A stretch of DNA of 64,000 bases from Bin87 sp034423575 (GCA_034423575.1 DAOUIF010000078.1:18231-82230); one strand, 5' to 3'. Positions 32,763-42,250 are shown, counted from the first letter of the stretch. The notes: generated from the letters alone by a model not told the origin. Numbers and translations: made by a program.

Positions 32763-33875
32763 ATGACCACGACTACAGTTTTGGAAGAGGTAGGGATGGA
32801 TCCGGCGGCGGTACAGGAACTGGAAAACCTGTTCCGCCGGCAAATTGACCAGGGGTTGCACCCGGGCGCCGGCCTTGCCGTCTACCGGCACGGACGCCTC
32901 GCGGTCGATCTGTGGGGCGGATTGGCCGACGATGCCGCCGGCACGCCGGTGGCCGTCGACACGATGTTCATTCTCTATTCTTCGACCAAGCCGCTGGCCG
33001 CCGCATGCCTGCATGTGCTTTGGGAGCGGGGCCAATTGGACTGGGACGACACGGTAGCACAGCATTGGCCGGAATTCGCCAAGCACGGCAAGGACTCCGT
33101 TACGATCCGCCACGTCCTGACCCACCGCGGCGGATTCCCGGAGACTCCCCCGGAGCTATCCTGGGACCGCTGGCAGGACTGGGACTACGTGGTTGAGTGC
33201 ATGGAGGACATCATTCCCGATTATCCCGCCGGGCAGATCATGGCGTACCACCCGCGGAATTTCGGCTGGGTGATCGGCGAGCTGGTGCGCCGGATCGACG
33301 GGAGACACATCGGCGTGTTTCTCCGCGAGGAAATCCTGGATCCACTGGAGCTGCACGACGGCTACGTCGGCCTGCCCCCGGAGCTCGAGTCCAGGGTTTC
33401 TCGCATCCACGCCATGGAAGACTGCGACCGCCCGGGGATGATACGCCCGTATAACCGGCCGGAGGTGCACCAGGCGGTGCATCCAGCCGGCGGGGGTATC
33501 TTCACCGCCCGCGACCTGGCTCGCTTCTACGCCATGATGTGCAACGGGGGAGAGTTGGACGGCGTGCGCATCCTCAAACCCGAGACCGTGGCTGAGGTTA
33601 CTCGCCTTCAATCTGAAGCCAACGACTTTTCCCTGGGCATGCGGATGCGTCGGTCGCTGGGCCTGGTCCTGGACGACAGCCGTATGGGAGCCACCACCAA
33701 CGCTGGCGATGGCCTGGGTACCTTTGGACACGGTGGGGCCGGCACGTCGGTGGGGTGGGCCGATCCCGGCACGGGTCTGGCGGTGGCCTACATTACCAAC
33801 GGGTTCCGCGCCAGCGCCACCAACAATCCCCGGCTGTCCGCCATTTCGCGGGCGGTGCGGGCAACCTGCCGGTAA
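32763..33875 (+). CDS. Serine hydrolase, beta-lactamase/penicillin-binding-like (class C fold)
   Basis: The 370-residue protein is of the beta-lactamase-related esterase family (EstB/LpqH type). The SxxK motif is Ser73 to Lys76 in LYSSTKPLAA, the second motif is YHPRNFGW near residue 162, and the third is HGGAGTSVGWADP near 325. No signal peptide is seen, so it is likely a cytoplasmic esterase or peptidase rather than an antibiotic-degrading enzyme. ATG 32763 is used rather than TTG three bases earlier. Confidence 0.85.
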   Translation: MTTTTVLEEVGMDPAAVQELENLFRRQIDQGLHPGAGLAVYRHGRLAVDLWGGLADDAAGTPVAVDTMFILYSSTKPLAAACLHVLWERGQLDWDDTVAQHWPEFAKHGKDSVTIRHVLTHRGGFPETPPELSWDRWQDWDYVVECMEDIIPDYPAGQIMAYHPRNFGWVIGELVRRIDGRHIGVFLREEILDPLELHDGYVGLPPELESRVSRIHAMEDCDRPGMIRPYNRPEVHQAVHPAGGGIFTARDLARFYAMMCNGGELDGVRILKPETVAEVTRLQSEANDFSLGMRMRRSLGLVLDDSRMGATTNAGDGLGTFGHGGAGTSVGWADPGTGLAVAYITNGFRASATNNPRLSAISRAVRATCR

Positions 33876-33890
33876 TCGGGCCCCGCTCGC

Positions 33891-34247
33891 ATGGCGTCAT
33901 TCATCTATCACCTGGCGTTCCGGTCCGATTGGGAGGCCGCCGTCACCGAAGGTCAATACCGCGCTCCTTCCCTGGCAGAAGAGGGCTTTATCCACGCCAG
34001 CGGGGATGAAGCGCAAATGCTGGGAGTCGCTTCGCGTCTTTTTGCGGGTCGAACCGATTTGCTGGCGTTGGACGTGGATACCGAGCGACTGCCCGAAAGC
34101 TCGCCGCTGGTGTGGGAGCCGGCTCGATCCGGCGAAATCTACCCGCACGTTTACGGCCCGATTAACCTGCGTGCGGTGGTGCGTATCCGCGCGTTAGCGC
34201 CAGACCCGACGAAACCCAGCGGATTCGCGCTGGGCGGGGAAGGGTGA
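33891..34247 (+). CDS. DUF952 family protein
   Basis: The 118-residue protein shows the DUF952 pattern: IYHLAFRSDWEAA near the N-terminus, FIHASGDEAQML near residue 33, LLALDVDTERLP and the late YPHVYGPINLRAVVRI. The family is widespread and uncharacterised, with a proposed ADP-ribosyltransferase-like fold. It follows the serine hydrolase after 15 bp. Confidence 0.85.
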   Translation: MASFIYHLAFRSDWEAAVTEGQYRAPSLAEEGFIHASGDEAQMLGVASRLFAGRTDLLALDVDTERLPESSPLVWEPARSGEIYPHVYGPINLRAVVRIRALAPDPTKPSGFALGGEG

Positions 34248-34310
34248 CCGGAGCACGACATACGGTACTCCGAGGAGCAACTTTCGTCCATCCGACAGGT
34301 CATCGCCGGC

Positions 34311-35222
34311 TTGGTGCGGCTGACCGATGAGGATATCGCGGAGAGGGATGCCGCGGTCCGGGCCGGCAAGTGTCCGCGGCCTCTGTGGCCGCTGTGGCCC
34401 CTGGCTAATCAGGGTAGTCAACTGTGGGAACTGCTGAAGGCGGACCCGCAAATTGGCCGATTTTCGGTGTACGGCCTGTTCCCGTCGTCCTACGACCTGG
34501 TGTACGGGTCAGACACGGCGAATGTCGACATTCGGTACGACGGTCGCACCAGGGGTCGCGTGGCCATAATCAGCGGTCACATTCGCGGTGAAGCCGTCAA
34601 TGTGGTCATCAAGCCGTGCCAGAGCCCGGGCGAAGCCGATATCGCAGAAATAGCCGGCCAGCTCGAATTGGGCCCGCGGCAATTGCTGAGCATCGATGGG
34701 TTCCTTACTGAGGAGTTCGTATCCGGGCCATTCCTGACTGATCTGAGGCCCGAGGAAGCCACCGCAGATCGGATGCACGGCATCGGCCGCGAACTCGGGA
34801 TGGCTCTGTCGGGATTGCACGCGTTGGGCGTTTGCTACAACGATGCCACGGTATCCGATCCGGATGGGAGGTCACATATTATTCTCTCGCCCAGCGGCAT
34901 TCGGCTCATCGACTTCGGCGTGGCGCTATTGCTAAGGGACCATCCAGCAAACCTGACCTACCACGACGCCTACAACGCGGCTCGTACTGATCCCATGTTC
35001 CGCCTGTTCCGGCGAATGGCATCGGGCCCCGATCCGGACGCTTGGGTCAGGTTTGTCACTGACTATGGCAGGCGTCTCGCGCATCAATCAATAGGGGAGA
35101 TCCAGTCCCGCGACTGGCGAATAGCCGAAGAGGGGATCTCGGTTATCACAGGCAAGTATGGATCGTTGGCGGCCGACGCATTGCGGGCGGGGATATCCGC
35201 CGGGAAGTCGGAGAACACGTAG
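34311..35222 (+). CDS. Bud32-like protein kinase homologue with altered catalytic loop
   Basis: A 303-residue frame carries a compact kinase-like fold. A Lys in VVIKPC (Lys101), EFVSGPFLTDL as hinge, GRELGMALSGLHALGV, and a metal-binding LIDFGVALL (Asp201) recall the atypical RIO/Bud32 kinases. The catalytic loop reads CYNDATVSDP (Asp178) instead of HGDLTTSN, so activity is uncertain. TTG 34311 is the first recognised start. The frame continues upstream through an in-phase ATA at 34260 to a TGA at 34245, and the region RYSEEQLSSIRQVIAGL looks coding, so the true start may be earlier. No Kae1-type gene is nearby. Confidence 0.6.
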   Translation: MVRLTDEDIAERDAAVRAGKCPRPLWPLWPLANQGSQLWELLKADPQIGRFSVYGLFPSSYDLVYGSDTANVDIRYDGRTRGRVAIISGHIRGEAVNVVIKPCQSPGEADIAEIAGQLELGPRQLLSIDGFLTEEFVSGPFLTDLRPEEATADRMHGIGRELGMALSGLHALGVCYNDATVSDPDGRSHIILSPSGIRLIDFGVALLLRDHPANLTYHDAYNAARTDPMFRLFRRMASGPDPDAWVRFVTDYGRRLAHQSIGEIQSRDWRIAEEGISVITGKYGSLAADALRAGISAGKSENT

Positions 35223-35286
35223 ATCTTCCATAGGCGTTGCGCACAGATTGGACTACAATAAATGCACAAAAAAAGAAAAATCTCGC

Positions 35287-35306
35287 AACCTGAATACAGG
35301 TTTTTT
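35287..35306 (+). terminator. Terminator after the kinase-like gene
   Basis: AACCTG and CAGGTT with an AATA loop are followed by six T's. The stem is short but the T-run is good. Confidence 0.55.
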
Positions 35307-35356
35307 GTTAACGTAACCTAGTTAAATGGAGCTTGGCCGGCAGCGAGGCTTTGAGG

Positions 35357-36115
35357 ATGTCAGGTGGGGTTGGCGTGACGCGTCGCGGCCGGCTTTTGCT
35401 GCGCGCTATCCGGATGGACACCGACTTGGCATCATCAGGAACGAAAAGGTTGATCGCGGTCGTGATTTCGGGAGCGGTGGCTTTGTCGTTGCTGTGCGTT
35501 GCGGCGTGGATGGTCTTAGGCGGGGACCACGAGCGCGAGCCCGACGGGATACAGATAATCGCACCGGCTGAACCCCCCGAGCGCGACGCAGTGGGATCGA
35601 CCTCAGCTACATCGTCGGTTGACGTTCAGTCGGAAGCGAAACCTCCGGAGCAGATAACGGTGTACCTCACCGGTGAGGTGGTCGATCCCGGTGTGTACAC
35701 GGTCTCGAAAGGCGAACGGCTGGACGCGGTGCTGCGCCTGGCTGGTGGAGCCACTGAAAACGCTGACCTGAGCCGGATCAATCTGGCGGCGTACGCCACC
35801 GACGCGGCTCATTACCACATCGCCGACATGGGCGTAACCGTCGGACCTGGTGAAACTTCAGGCGATGCGCCAACATCGGACGCCGCGCCAACCGCTGACA
35901 CCGAAAGTTGCCAACCGCCGGTGAACATTAACACCGCTAGGGTCCAGTGCCTCGAAACCCTCCCGGGCATCGGCGGCGTGCGTGCGGGGTCGATCGTTGC
36001 GCACCGGGAGCAAGCGGGGCCGTTCGCCAGTACCGAGTCGATTACCGAGGTTTCCGGCATCGGCGACGGCATATACCGGCGCATTGCTGACCTGATTACG
36101 GTTGCCCCGCGTTGA
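35357..36115 (+). CDS. comEA: ComEA-like competence protein (SLBB + helix-hairpin-helix)
   Basis: The membrane-anchored DNA-binding protein of transformation machinery has one membrane helix (LIAVVISGAVALSLLCVAAW), a linker, an SLBB domain (ITVYLTGEVVDPGVYTV onward), a second linker, and a C-terminal helix-hairpin-helix pair (VNINTARVQCLETLPGIGG to SGIGDGIYRRIADLI) that binds double-stranded DNA outside the cell. TTG 35333, ATG 35357 and ATG 35414 are all possible starts; 35357 is a compromise. It stands 89 bp before comEC. Confidence 0.9.
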   Translation: MSGGVGVTRRGRLLLRAIRMDTDLASSGTKRLIAVVISGAVALSLLCVAAWMVLGGDHEREPDGIQIIAPAEPPERDAVGSTSATSSVDVQSEAKPPEQITVYLTGEVVDPGVYTVSKGERLDAVLRLAGGATENADLSRINLAAYATDAAHYHIADMGVTVGPGETSGDAPTSDAAPTADTESCQPPVNINTARVQCLETLPGIGGVRAGSIVAHREQAGPFASTESITEVSGIGDGIYRRIADLITVAPR

Positions 36116-36204
36116 CCCGGATCGCCCCTTGGTGACGAGGCTGCGCGTCGGTCCGGGTCGGGTAGACGAGCGCGGCAACCTGGCGACGGCGACCCTGGCG
36201 GGCG

Positions 36205-38670
36205 ATGCGCATATTCCCTGAACTGGCGGTTGCAGCAGTTGTTGCCGGCGCGGGTCTGGCGCTCTGGTTCCATACTTCCCTGAGCACACCGTGGCCGCTG
36301 CTGATGCTGGGACTGGGCGCGGTGGCATTGGCAGTCGCCCTGAAAGTGACCGGGCTGCCTGCCGCCCCTGTGGTTCTGGCCGCCGCTTTGGTATTGGGGG
36401 CCTGGCGAGGTGAGTTGGCTGCCGATTCCTCGATACCCTTGGTGCTTGACGGCCCAACCGAGGTCACGGTGATGGTGACCGATGCGCCGAATGTTTCGGG
36501 TAGCCGGGTGCGTTTTCGCGGTCAAGTTGTCGCCAATCAATCTCATGCGCCAGGCAGCGTTCCCGCCGGAACCGGCTTGCTGGTGTACACCCTGCCTACG
36601 CCCGACCTGGCGGCAAGGCGCCCTCCGCCGCATCTGCGCTACGGTGATACGCTTCGCCTCTACGGCAGTTTGGAGCGGCCCGAGCCCATTGGAGATTTCG
36701 ATTACGCAGCGTGGCTGGAATCCCAAGGGATTGCCGGGGTGCTATGGGCGCGGCAAGCGGAAACCGTGGCTACAGGGGGCGGCCAATGGTGGATGGCTGC
36801 TCTGCACCAGGTCCGAGGCAGACTTGCGGCGGCTTTGCAAAGGGCCATGCCCGCGCCGGAGTCCGGCCTGGCGCAGGCCCTCCTCTTGGGGATCCGCTCG
36901 GAAATTCCCCGACCGGTGAAGGACAAGTTTCGTACGGCTGGCATGTCCCATCTGCTGGCAATATCCGGTCTGCACGTTGGGATAGTGCTCGCGCTGGCGC
37001 TGGGGATTGGCGCAGCGACGCTGGGCAGCGGAAATCCGCTGGTCGTCTTCGGCGCCATGGCCACCGTTTGGGCCTATGCGGTGATGTCCGGGCTGGACCC
37101 ACCGGTAGTGCGGGCGGCAATTATGGGTAGCCTGGCGCTGGTCCAGGTTCTGACCGGTCGTGGGATGCGCGGTCTGACTGCCTTGACCCTAGCGGCCGGC
37201 ATCATGATCTGCGTTGATCCCAACCTGCTGGGCAGCCTCTCGTTTCAGCTCAGCTTCACGGCGATGGCCGGCGTGATGGTCGGTCTGCCTTTGATCACGC
37301 TGGTTTCAGGCGCCATTGGGGCGATATCGCGCGACTCGAGCCCCCCGGCTTCGCGATGGCTGCAATACGGCCTGACGTTGCTCATCGCATCCGTCATCAT
37401 TTCCACTACCACCACGCTGGCCACGATTCCGCTGATTGCATTGCACTTCGGCGAGATCCCGCTCATGAGCGTACCAGCGACGATCCTGGCCATGCCCGCG
37501 ATGCCTCTGGCCCTCGTGGCGGCTGCGGCGACCGCTGCATCGGGAGTGGTGGCTCCGTGGTTATCCCAGGCGTTCGGCGTGCTGGCCTGGGCTCCCGTTG
37601 CCTGGATCATCCTGGTGGCAGAGGCGATGCCGCCGGTGATGGCTCCCTACGACTGGGTAACGTCCTGGGTCGCGATGGCATGGTACGGTGGCCTGACGCT
37701 ATTGACGCTGCTGATGTCATCCCGTGGGGCGCGACGGATCGCTTCCGTGTGGAGACGTGGGCCCAGATGGCGTCCCACCGGAGTCGTCGGCTTGATCGCG
37801 GGGTTGGCGCCGGTTGCAGTTCTGGGCGCGATTCTGCTGTTCGGCCAACTGTCGGATACGCGGGCGGACGGCCTGCTTCACGTACATGTGCTGGACGTGG
37901 GGCAGGGTGACGCCATCCTCCTGGTGACCCCACAGGGTCGTCAGGTGCTGGTCGACGGGGGACCCGACCCTCGGGCCGCGTTGCTGGCGTTAGGCGAACG
38001 ATTGCCTCCAGGGGACCGCGACCTGGACGCGGTGGTGGTGACGCATCTGGACAGCGACCACGCGGGTGGTTTGATCGGCGTGTTGGACCGCTATGACGCC
38101 GACATTGTGATGCAGGGACCGACCTCTTCTGCATCTCCGCTGTTTCCACAGTGGCAGTCGGTTCTCGATCAACGCGACCATCCAACGGTCGCGATACGGG
38201 CCGGGCACCGTATCAAATTGGACCCGAGCGTGGTGATCGAGGTTCTGCATCCCCCCTCAGGGAAGGTCCCGTCGCGCATCGATGCCAACGCCAACAACCT
38301 GAGCGTCGTGATGCGGGTCATATATGGCGACGTTTCGTTTCTGCTTACCGGCGATGTCGAACAGGATGTCGAGCGATTCCTTGTCGAATCCCAGGGTGAC
38401 GCATTGCGCTCGGACGTGCTCAAAGTGGCCCATCACGGAAGTCGCTCTTCTACGTCCGCCACGTTCCTGAGGGCCGTCGACCCCGAGTCCGCCGTCGTTT
38501 CCGCCGGGGCGGACAACCGCTATGGACACCCGCACCCGGATGTCATGGAACGGCTCGGATCAGCGGTGGGTGATTCAAGCCTGTTTGTCACTGCGCGCGA
38601 CGGTACGGTCGAATATGTTACCGACGGCGTGGGGTTGTGGGTACGGACGCGCTCGGACTCCGCGCCGTGA
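36205..38670 (+). CDS. comEC: ComEC/Rec2 DNA internalisation channel with metallo-beta-lactamase domain
   Basis: The 821-residue protein transports single-stranded DNA across the membrane during transformation. There is an N-terminal DUF4131-like part, the competence domain with many membrane helices starting at ALLLGIRSEIPRPVKDKF and MSHLLAISGLHVGIVLAL, and a C-terminal metallo-beta-lactamase domain with VLDVGQGDAILLV, THLDSDHAGGL and KVAHHGSRSSTS, the metal-binding motifs. All three parts are intact. The order comEA-comEC matches known competence operons. Confidence 0.95.
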   Translation: MRIFPELAVAAVVAGAGLALWFHTSLSTPWPLLMLGLGAVALAVALKVTGLPAAPVVLAAALVLGAWRGELAADSSIPLVLDGPTEVTVMVTDAPNVSGSRVRFRGQVVANQSHAPGSVPAGTGLLVYTLPTPDLAARRPPPHLRYGDTLRLYGSLERPEPIGDFDYAAWLESQGIAGVLWARQAETVATGGGQWWMAALHQVRGRLAAALQRAMPAPESGLAQALLLGIRSEIPRPVKDKFRTAGMSHLLAISGLHVGIVLALALGIGAATLGSGNPLVVFGAMATVWAYAVMSGLDPPVVRAAIMGSLALVQVLTGRGMRGLTALTLAAGIMICVDPNLLGSLSFQLSFTAMAGVMVGLPLITLVSGAIGAISRDSSPPASRWLQYGLTLLIASVIISTTTTLATIPLIALHFGEIPLMSVPATILAMPAMPLALVAAAATAASGVVAPWLSQAFGVLAWAPVAWIILVAEAMPPVMAPYDWVTSWVAMAWYGGLTLLTLLMSSRGARRIASVWRRGPRWRPTGVVGLIAGLAPVAVLGAILLFGQLSDTRADGLLHVHVLDVGQGDAILLVTPQGRQVLVDGGPDPRAALLALGERLPPGDRDLDAVVVTHLDSDHAGGLIGVLDRYDADIVMQGPTSSASPLFPQWQSVLDQRDHPTVAIRAGHRIKLDPSVVIEVLHPPSGKVPSRIDANANNLSVVMRVIYGDVSFLLTGDVEQDVERFLVESQGDALRSDVLKVAHHGSRSSTSATFLRAVDPESAVVSAGADNRYGHPHPDVMERLGSAVGDSSLFVTARDGTVEYVTDGVGLWVRTRSDSAP

Positions 38671-38708
38671 ATCATCGACAGGTTACCGCTATGGTGATTT
38701 GGGTGCGA

Positions 38709-38717
38709 TGCTATAAT
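38709..38717 (+). promoter_or_regulatory. Extended -10 promoter for cmk, leaderless start predicted
   Basis: TGCTATAAT (38709-38717) is a perfect extended -10. The ATG at 38725 starts 8 nt after it, where transcription would begin, so cmk mRNA is predicted to have no 5' leader. No -35 is evident, as is common with extended -10 promoters. Confidence 0.65.
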
Positions 38718-38724
38718 CTCGCCC

Positions 38725-39453
38725 ATGGAGCGGGTTGACGCGTCACCTTCATGCGGAGCCCTTGTGGTGGCTATTGATGGACCGGTGGCGTCCGGCAAGA
38801 GCTCGGTGGGGAAAGCTGCCGCGCGCATCGTCGGTTTGCGATTCCTGGACACCGGCATCATGTACCGCGCCGTGACCTGGCTGGCCATCAATAGCGGAAT
38901 CGCCGCCGCTGACACCGGCGCTGTCGCGCAATTGGCGACGCGTTGCCGTATGGCAGTAGCGCCGGAAGACGGAAGCGATACGACAATCATGGTCGACGGG
39001 AAGCCATTGGGACCCGAGTTGGTTACGGCCGAGGTGGACAGAGGAGTGTCGGCGGTCTCGGCAGTGCCCGCGGTTCGCGTGGAGCTGGTCAAACAACAAC
39101 GAGAAATAGCCAGATGCGGAGGTATCGTCATGGCCGGCAGGGATATCGGGTCGGTGGTGTTGCCTGCAGCCGACCTGAAGCTCTACATCGATGCCGCGCC
39201 GGAGGAACGGGCTCGACGTCGTCACGGGCAAATCGTCCTGTCCGAACCAGGGTTCCCGTACGAACGGGTGTTATCCGATACCCGGCGGCGGGATCGGATG
39301 GATATGGAACGCGCTGACTCGCCCCTGGTTGCGGCTGCTGATGCCGTAATCATTCGGACCGACGAAATGGACTTCGACCAGACGGTGTCGGCTGTGGTTA
39401 CGGCCATCCGGTCTGCGCTCAGCGCCGGCCCAGAGTTTGACCAGCACGGGTAA
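38725..39453 (+). CDS. cmk: Cytidylate kinase
   Basis: The 242-residue enzyme phosphorylates CMP and dCMP with ATP. The P-loop is GPVASGKSS (19-27), followed by FLDTGIMYRA (base-binding start), and MAGRDIGSVVLP with the Asp that coordinates the nucleotide. The length is a little over the usual 220-230 because of the N-terminal extension before the P-loop. The preceding promoter points to an independent unit with plsC. Confidence 0.95.
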   Translation: MERVDASPSCGALVVAIDGPVASGKSSVGKAAARIVGLRFLDTGIMYRAVTWLAINSGIAAADTGAVAQLATRCRMAVAPEDGSDTTIMVDGKPLGPELVTAEVDRGVSAVSAVPAVRVELVKQQREIARCGGIVMAGRDIGSVVLPAADLKLYIDAAPEERARRRHGQIVLSEPGFPYERVLSDTRRRDRMDMERADSPLVAAADAVIIRTDEMDFDQTVSAVVTAIRSALSAGPEFDQHG

Positions 39454-39458
39454 TCGCC

Positions 39459-40130
39459 ATGGCGTGGCTCTATCAACCCAGCAAACGCTTCGGGCAAATC
39501 ATTTGGAGCGTCACCGGCCGGTTGACGATCACTGGCCAGGAAGCGATGCCTCCCTACGGGCCGCTGTTGGTCGCGAGTAACCATCTTTCCCTGAACGACG
39601 CGGGAACGCTGGTCGTGGCGCTGCCCCGGCAGATCATCTTCCTTGCCAAGAAGGAACTGTGGGAAAAGCCAATCGGCCGTTTCTACTGCAACGCGGTGGG
39701 AGCGGTGCCGCTGGACCGGCAGCGGGGCGGAGGCGGGGCTCTGCGCTATGCGCTGGGGGCGCTGCAGGAGGACAAGGCTATCCTCATGTTCCCCGAGGGA
39801 AGCATCAGCCCCACGGGTCAACTACAGCGGGCCAAAACCGGTCTGGCCTGGCTGGCGTTGAAGACGCAAGCTCCCATCCTGCCGGTGGGCATCGCCGGCT
39901 CCGAGAAGTTTGCGTCCTGGCACATGCCGGTGCCCCTGGCGAGCTGGCAGGTAAACATCGGAACCCCGTTCACGCCGCCGCATGTGGAGGGCCCGATCAC
40001 GGATGCTCTCCTGCACTCGGTGACGGACATGGTGATGGAGAGAATTGCCGCGCTCGTCCCCGAATCTTATCGCGGCGTTTACGCCGACAGTCTCCGTCCG
40101 CGGGAAGTCGAAACCCCCCTGAGCCGTTAG
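39459..40130 (+). CDS. plsC: 1-acyl-sn-glycerol-3-phosphate acyltransferase (PlsC)
   Basis: The 223-residue enzyme adds the second acyl chain in phospholipid synthesis. The NHX4D motif is NHLSLND (His42, Asp47), the third motif is LMFPEGSIS near residue 113, and PILPVGIAGSEK is the fourth. It starts 5 bp after cmk and is certainly cotranscribed; the cmk-plsC neighbourhood is known in several bacterial groups. Confidence 0.93.
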   Translation: MAWLYQPSKRFGQIIWSVTGRLTITGQEAMPPYGPLLVASNHLSLNDAGTLVVALPRQIIFLAKKELWEKPIGRFYCNAVGAVPLDRQRGGGGALRYALGALQEDKAILMFPEGSISPTGQLQRAKTGLAWLALKTQAPILPVGIAGSEKFASWHMPVPLASWQVNIGTPFTPPHVEGPITDALLHSVTDMVMERIAALVPESYRGVYADSLRPREVETPLSR

Positions 40131-40152
40131 CCGGCTGGTTCGAGCCCAACGA

Positions 40153-41064
40153 CTAGCGGCGTTGTATCATCGCAGCATCGCGCTCTCGCGGATGCTCGTA
40201 GTCCATCGACTCGTCATCTAGGATCCGTTCCAATTCTGCGGCCCGCATGTTGATGGTATCCATGATCGCAGGCGGGATACCGGCATGCTCGTTCACGTAA
40301 TTGGTCAGGAGCTCAAGCTCGTCAAAGCCCTGGAAGCAGTCGACCACGCCACGCAATGAAGATGAGAAATACTGTGTGTCGTGTCCGACGCCGCGGCCGA
40401 CTGAGAAGTGGTAAACGTACTTGAGGTTGTCTTTCAGGAACTTAACCACCGGAAAGAAATCGCTGTCGCCGGACACGAGGATTGCGGCGTCAAAGCTGTC
40501 CATCTTGGAGATCATATCCACCGCGATGCCGATGTCTACCCCTTTTTCACCGACCTGGGTACCCTGGAAATTTATGTTTCCGTCGTAATCGTATTCCAGA
40601 CGATACGGGCGGAACGGCTGGACCACATATTGCCCAACATACCGGAATTCCAGGAAGTTGGTGTTTTGTTGGATTTCTTCGAAGACCGACTTTCGCAACT
40701 GGTGGAACCGCCGGAATTCGTGCTCGTACCAGTCCTGCGCCTTCTGAATGACCAAGTCGGTGGTCAGTTCCGGTATCCGCATACCGTAGTCGTCGACAAT
40801 GCGCTGGGCGCGCCACAGGTTGGGGGACCATGGGGTGATATTTTCCGCGTAGTACCAATATACCCTGGCCAATTGATGCTGCCACCCGGTGACATAATCG
40901 AATTTCGCAAGGGCGTCCTGAAAAAACTCCTGCCACCGGAAGTGTTTCTCATCGAGACGGTATTCGGGATTGTTCGGATGCGGCGGGTCAGACCGGAAAT
41001 GGAAGTCCCTCAGGTTGTGCCGGAAGTTCTGCCCATCCACGAAAACCACTGTCTTCAAAGCCAT
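40153..41064 (-). CDS. NYN-domain protein (LabA/DUF88 type)
   Basis: The 303-residue protein belongs to the PIN-related NYN family. The first acidic motif is VVFVDGQN (Asp10), GVDIGIAVDMISKM follows around 190, and ILVSGDSDFFPVV is the second acidic cluster; these are the metal-binding positions of NYN RNases. Between them is a long insert rich in aromatic and charged residues. ATG 41064 has an AAGGAG site 9 nt upstream, so the start six codons earlier is less likely. The RNA target is unknown. Confidence 0.87.
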   Translation of the reverse strand: MALKTVVFVDGQNFRHNLRDFHFRSDPPHPNNPEYRLDEKHFRWQEFFQDALAKFDYVTGWQHQLARVYWYYAENITPWSPNLWRAQRIVDDYGMRIPELTTDLVIQKAQDWYEHEFRRFHQLRKSVFEEIQQNTNFLEFRYVGQYVVQPFRPYRLEYDYDGNINFQGTQVGEKGVDIGIAVDMISKMDSFDAAILVSGDSDFFPVVKFLKDNLKYVYHFSVGRGVGHDTQYFSSSLRGVVDCFQGFDELELLTNYVNEHAGIPPAIMDTINMRAAELERILDDESMDYEHPRERDAAMIQRR

Positions 41065-41206
41065 TTTGGTACTCCTTGTCATAACAAGGCTAGAAACAAA
41101 AGGTGGAGATGACGGCCTATGGTCAAACCAAGATATTACAGGTCAAAATCGGGCGGCGTGTATGAGAAACGGATGTGTTGGGGGCGAATTCAGCGCGCCG
41201 GCCTGT

Positions 41207-42109
41207 TTAGTCGGCCGGCGCGGTGATGTCGATCTCGTATCGTTCCAGCAGTTCGTCCAATTGTCCTGCCGTGCGGTCGTCGGGTGGCACCAGTGGCAAA
41301 CGCGGGTCACCCACGTCGAACCCGACTTTGTTCAGTCCGTATTTGACTGGTATCGGGTTGGAGACGATGAACAGCCCTTTGAACATATCCAAGAGGCGCA
41401 AATGCTCGGCGCCGGCCGTTTCCACATCGCCTTCCAGGACGAGACCCATCATCTGCTTGATTTGTGAGCCCACGAGGTGGGCGGCGACGCTGACGACGCC
41501 GTATCCTCCCATCGACATGATCGGGAAGGTTTCGTCGTCGTTGCCGGACCATACGCGGAAATCGTCGGGCGTATCCCGTATTACTTTCGCGATCTGAACC
41601 GGGTCGCTACTGGCTTCCTTGATGCCAATAATATTTTCGATTTGAGACAGCCGCACGGTGGTGTCGTTGGTCATGTTCAGACTGGTGCGGCTGGGCACGT
41701 TGTAAAGCATGCCAGGGAGGTTGGTACACTCCGCCAGCGCCCGAAAGTGCTGGAACAGTCCTTCCTGAGGCGGCTTGTTGTACGCAGGCACGGTTAGCAA
41801 CAAGGCATCAGCGCCAACTTGTTCCGCCTCCCGGCTGAGTTCGATGGAAGCTGCGGTATTGTTGTCGCTGGTGCCGGCTATCACGGCACCCCGCGGACCG
41901 ATCGCATCTTTAACTTCGCCATAGAGGCGAGCCTTTTCTTCCATGGACAACGCCGGGCCCTCGCCCGTGGTGCCCGTAACCACCAAGCCGTCAGAGCCCG
42001 AATCCAACAACGCCACTGCCAGCTTCTTGGCCTGTTCGTAGTCGACCTGCCCGTCAGAGTCAAACGGCGTTACCATGGCGGTAATCAGCCGGCCAATTTC
42101 AGTCGGCAT
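41207..42109 (-). CDS. dapA: 4-hydroxy-tetrahydrodipicolinate synthase
   Basis: The 300-residue aldolase condenses pyruvate and aspartate semialdehyde in the lysine/diaminopimelate pathway. The Schiff-base Lys is Lys164 in GIKEASS, the proton-relay Tyr is Tyr136 in MLYNVPSRT, and TGTTGEGPALS (45-55) is the substrate loop. It has its own promoter and GGAGGAGGG ribosome site, unlike the asd gene before it, so it can be expressed separately. No feedback-site prediction is made. Confidence 0.96.
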   Translation of the reverse strand: MPTEIGRLITAMVTPFDSDGQVDYEQAKKLAVALLDSGSDGLVVTGTTGEGPALSMEEKARLYGEVKDAIGPRGAVIAGTSDNNTAASIELSREAEQVGADALLLTVPAYNKPPQEGLFQHFRALAECTNLPGMLYNVPSRTSLNMTNDTTVRLSQIENIIGIKEASSDPVQIAKVIRDTPDDFRVWSGNDDETFPIMSMGGYGVVSVAAHLVGSQIKQMMGLVLEGDVETAGAEHLRLLDMFKGLFIVSNPIPVKYGLNKVGFDVGDPRLPLVPPDDRTAGQLDELLERYEIDITAPAD

Positions 42110-42196
42110 AATTTGTCCCTCCTCCGTTGCTATTGTTAGGCAGTATACACCATTGCCCCATCATGTTTGATGGCAAGCCATTCGGATATTGCGCAC

Positions 42197-42224
42197 ATTA
42201 TACACACCTAGTGTGCTATGGCAA
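42197..42224 (-). promoter_or_regulatory. Promoter for dapA with an inverted repeat in the spacer
   Basis: On the minus strand TTGCCA (42224-42219), 16 bp, TATAAT (42202-42197). The spacer holds the inverted repeat CACAC-CTA-GTGTG (42203-42215), which is well placed for an operator. The transcript would have an 80-nt leader before dapA. Confidence 0.6.
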
Positions 42225-42250
42225 ATGTTGGCTGTACATCTGAACGTGCG

